From Paenibacillus pabuli (GTDB taxonomy: Bacteria > Bacillota > Bacilli > Paenibacillales > Paenibacillaceae): 64,000 nt of DNA. Position 1 is the first letter of the stretch, and each line of letters begins with the position of its first letter. This document shows positions 63,794 to 64,000 of the stretch, one piece after another. The stretch lies in the NCBI RefSeq assembly GCF_039831995.1, contig NZ_JBDOIO010000003.1, positions 3,534,001 through 3,598,000 of the forward strand. The letters are read 5' to 3'. Under the pieces are notes generated by a model. That model was not told the origin of the DNA. It worked only from the letters and a program-made list of their open reading frames with translations, and did not search any database. Both the position numbers and the translations under genes were made by a program.

Positions 63794-64000
63794 ATGGCTT
63801 TTCAATTACCGGCACTTCCTTACGCTAACGACGCTCTGGAACCACATATCGATGCACAAACGATGGAAATCCACCACGATCGCCATCACAATACTTATGT
63901 AACTAACCTTAACGCAGCTCTGGAAAGCGCTCCTGAACTGCAAGAAAAAAGCTTGGAAGATCTGATCGCTAACCTCGACAGCGTACCAGAAAGCATCCGC
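63794..64000 (+). CDS. sodA: Superoxide dismutase (Mn/Fe), partial, runs off the window end
   Basis: The first 69 codons of a SodA-type enzyme: [41 protein letters not shown], including the first metal-ligand His in IHHDRHH. The start is typical of the Bacillus MnSOD, without the extension seen on the SOD at 55007-56287. AGGAGG lies 10 nt before the ATG. The rest of the gene is outside the window. Confidence 0.95.
   Translation, partial: MAFQLPALPYANDALEPHIDAQTMEIHHDRHHNTYVTNLNAALESAPELQEKSLEDLIANLDSVPESIR

Overview
The window looks like a chromosomal segment of a spore-forming Gram-positive bacterium, most likely a Paenibacillus. Two complete spore-germination receptor operons, an LCP-family envelope protein, polysaccharide-deacetylase and SGNH hydrolases with copper-amine-oxidase-like C-terminal domains, a T-box-controlled trpS, a YesM/YesN-type two-component pair beside a sugar ABC transporter, a YneF-type protein and strong AGGAGG ribosome binding sites all fit. 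Genus is inferred from gene content and style. No rRNA, tRNA, CRISPR array, insertion sequence or prophage was seen.

Layout. 1-4.1 kb: 5' part of a MoxR ATPase gene, a secreted polysaccharide deacetylase, a DedA protein and an MFS exporter whose promoter is overlaid by palindromes. 4.2-9.5 kb: germination receptor operon 1 (A-C-D-B-B) behind a sigma-G-like promoter. 9.5-12.7 kb: a peroxiredoxin and a three-gene ABC-2 exporter. 12.9-17.9 kb: an LCP protein, hemL, and a MocR regulator divergent from an EamA transporter. 17.9-19.4 kb: Trp T-box leader and trpS. 19.6-23.3 kb: germination receptor operon 2 (B-A-C).

23.3-31.9 kb (minus strand): a carbohydrate uptake cluster. It holds a sensor kinase, an AraC-type response regulator, a substrate-binding lipoprotein, two permeases, a rhamnogalacturonan-acetylesterase-like SGNH hydrolase and a protein of the Anabaena sensory rhodopsin transducer (ASRT) family. 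A perfect-consensus cre site precedes the binding-protein gene. 32-39 kb: an SGNH hydrolase, a SuhB-like phosphatase, UvsE, Ddl, an amidase-domain protein and small unknowns. 39.3-42 kb: acnA with a strong terminator.

42-46.7 kb: small unknown proteins and a vanZ-vanY-vanS-vanR-like cluster without vanHAX. 46.8-50.2 kb: a WYL regulator, a zinc-ribbon/GyrI-like protein, a 55-residue peptide gene and an Asp/Glu racemase-family protein. 50.3-53.5 kb: thiC with a TPP riboswitch, and an IclR regulator. 53.8-64 kb: an alpha/beta hydrolase, an SOD with an N-terminal extension, LipL-type octanoyltransferase, FolE, a YneF-type protein, an HD-GYP protein, a QueG-MGMT fusion, signal peptidase I, a GNAT acetyltransferase and the start of a second SOD gene.

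Most notable: the QueG fused to an O6-alkylguanine-DNA alkyltransferase; the ASRT-family gene in a pectin/sugar locus with no rhodopsin; a possible Trp-Trp leader ORF between the T-box terminator and trpS; the orphan vanRSYZ set; and several clear palindromic operators. Many start codons were moved from the longest ORF to the nearest well-spaced Shine-Dalgarno; these choices are stated per gene.
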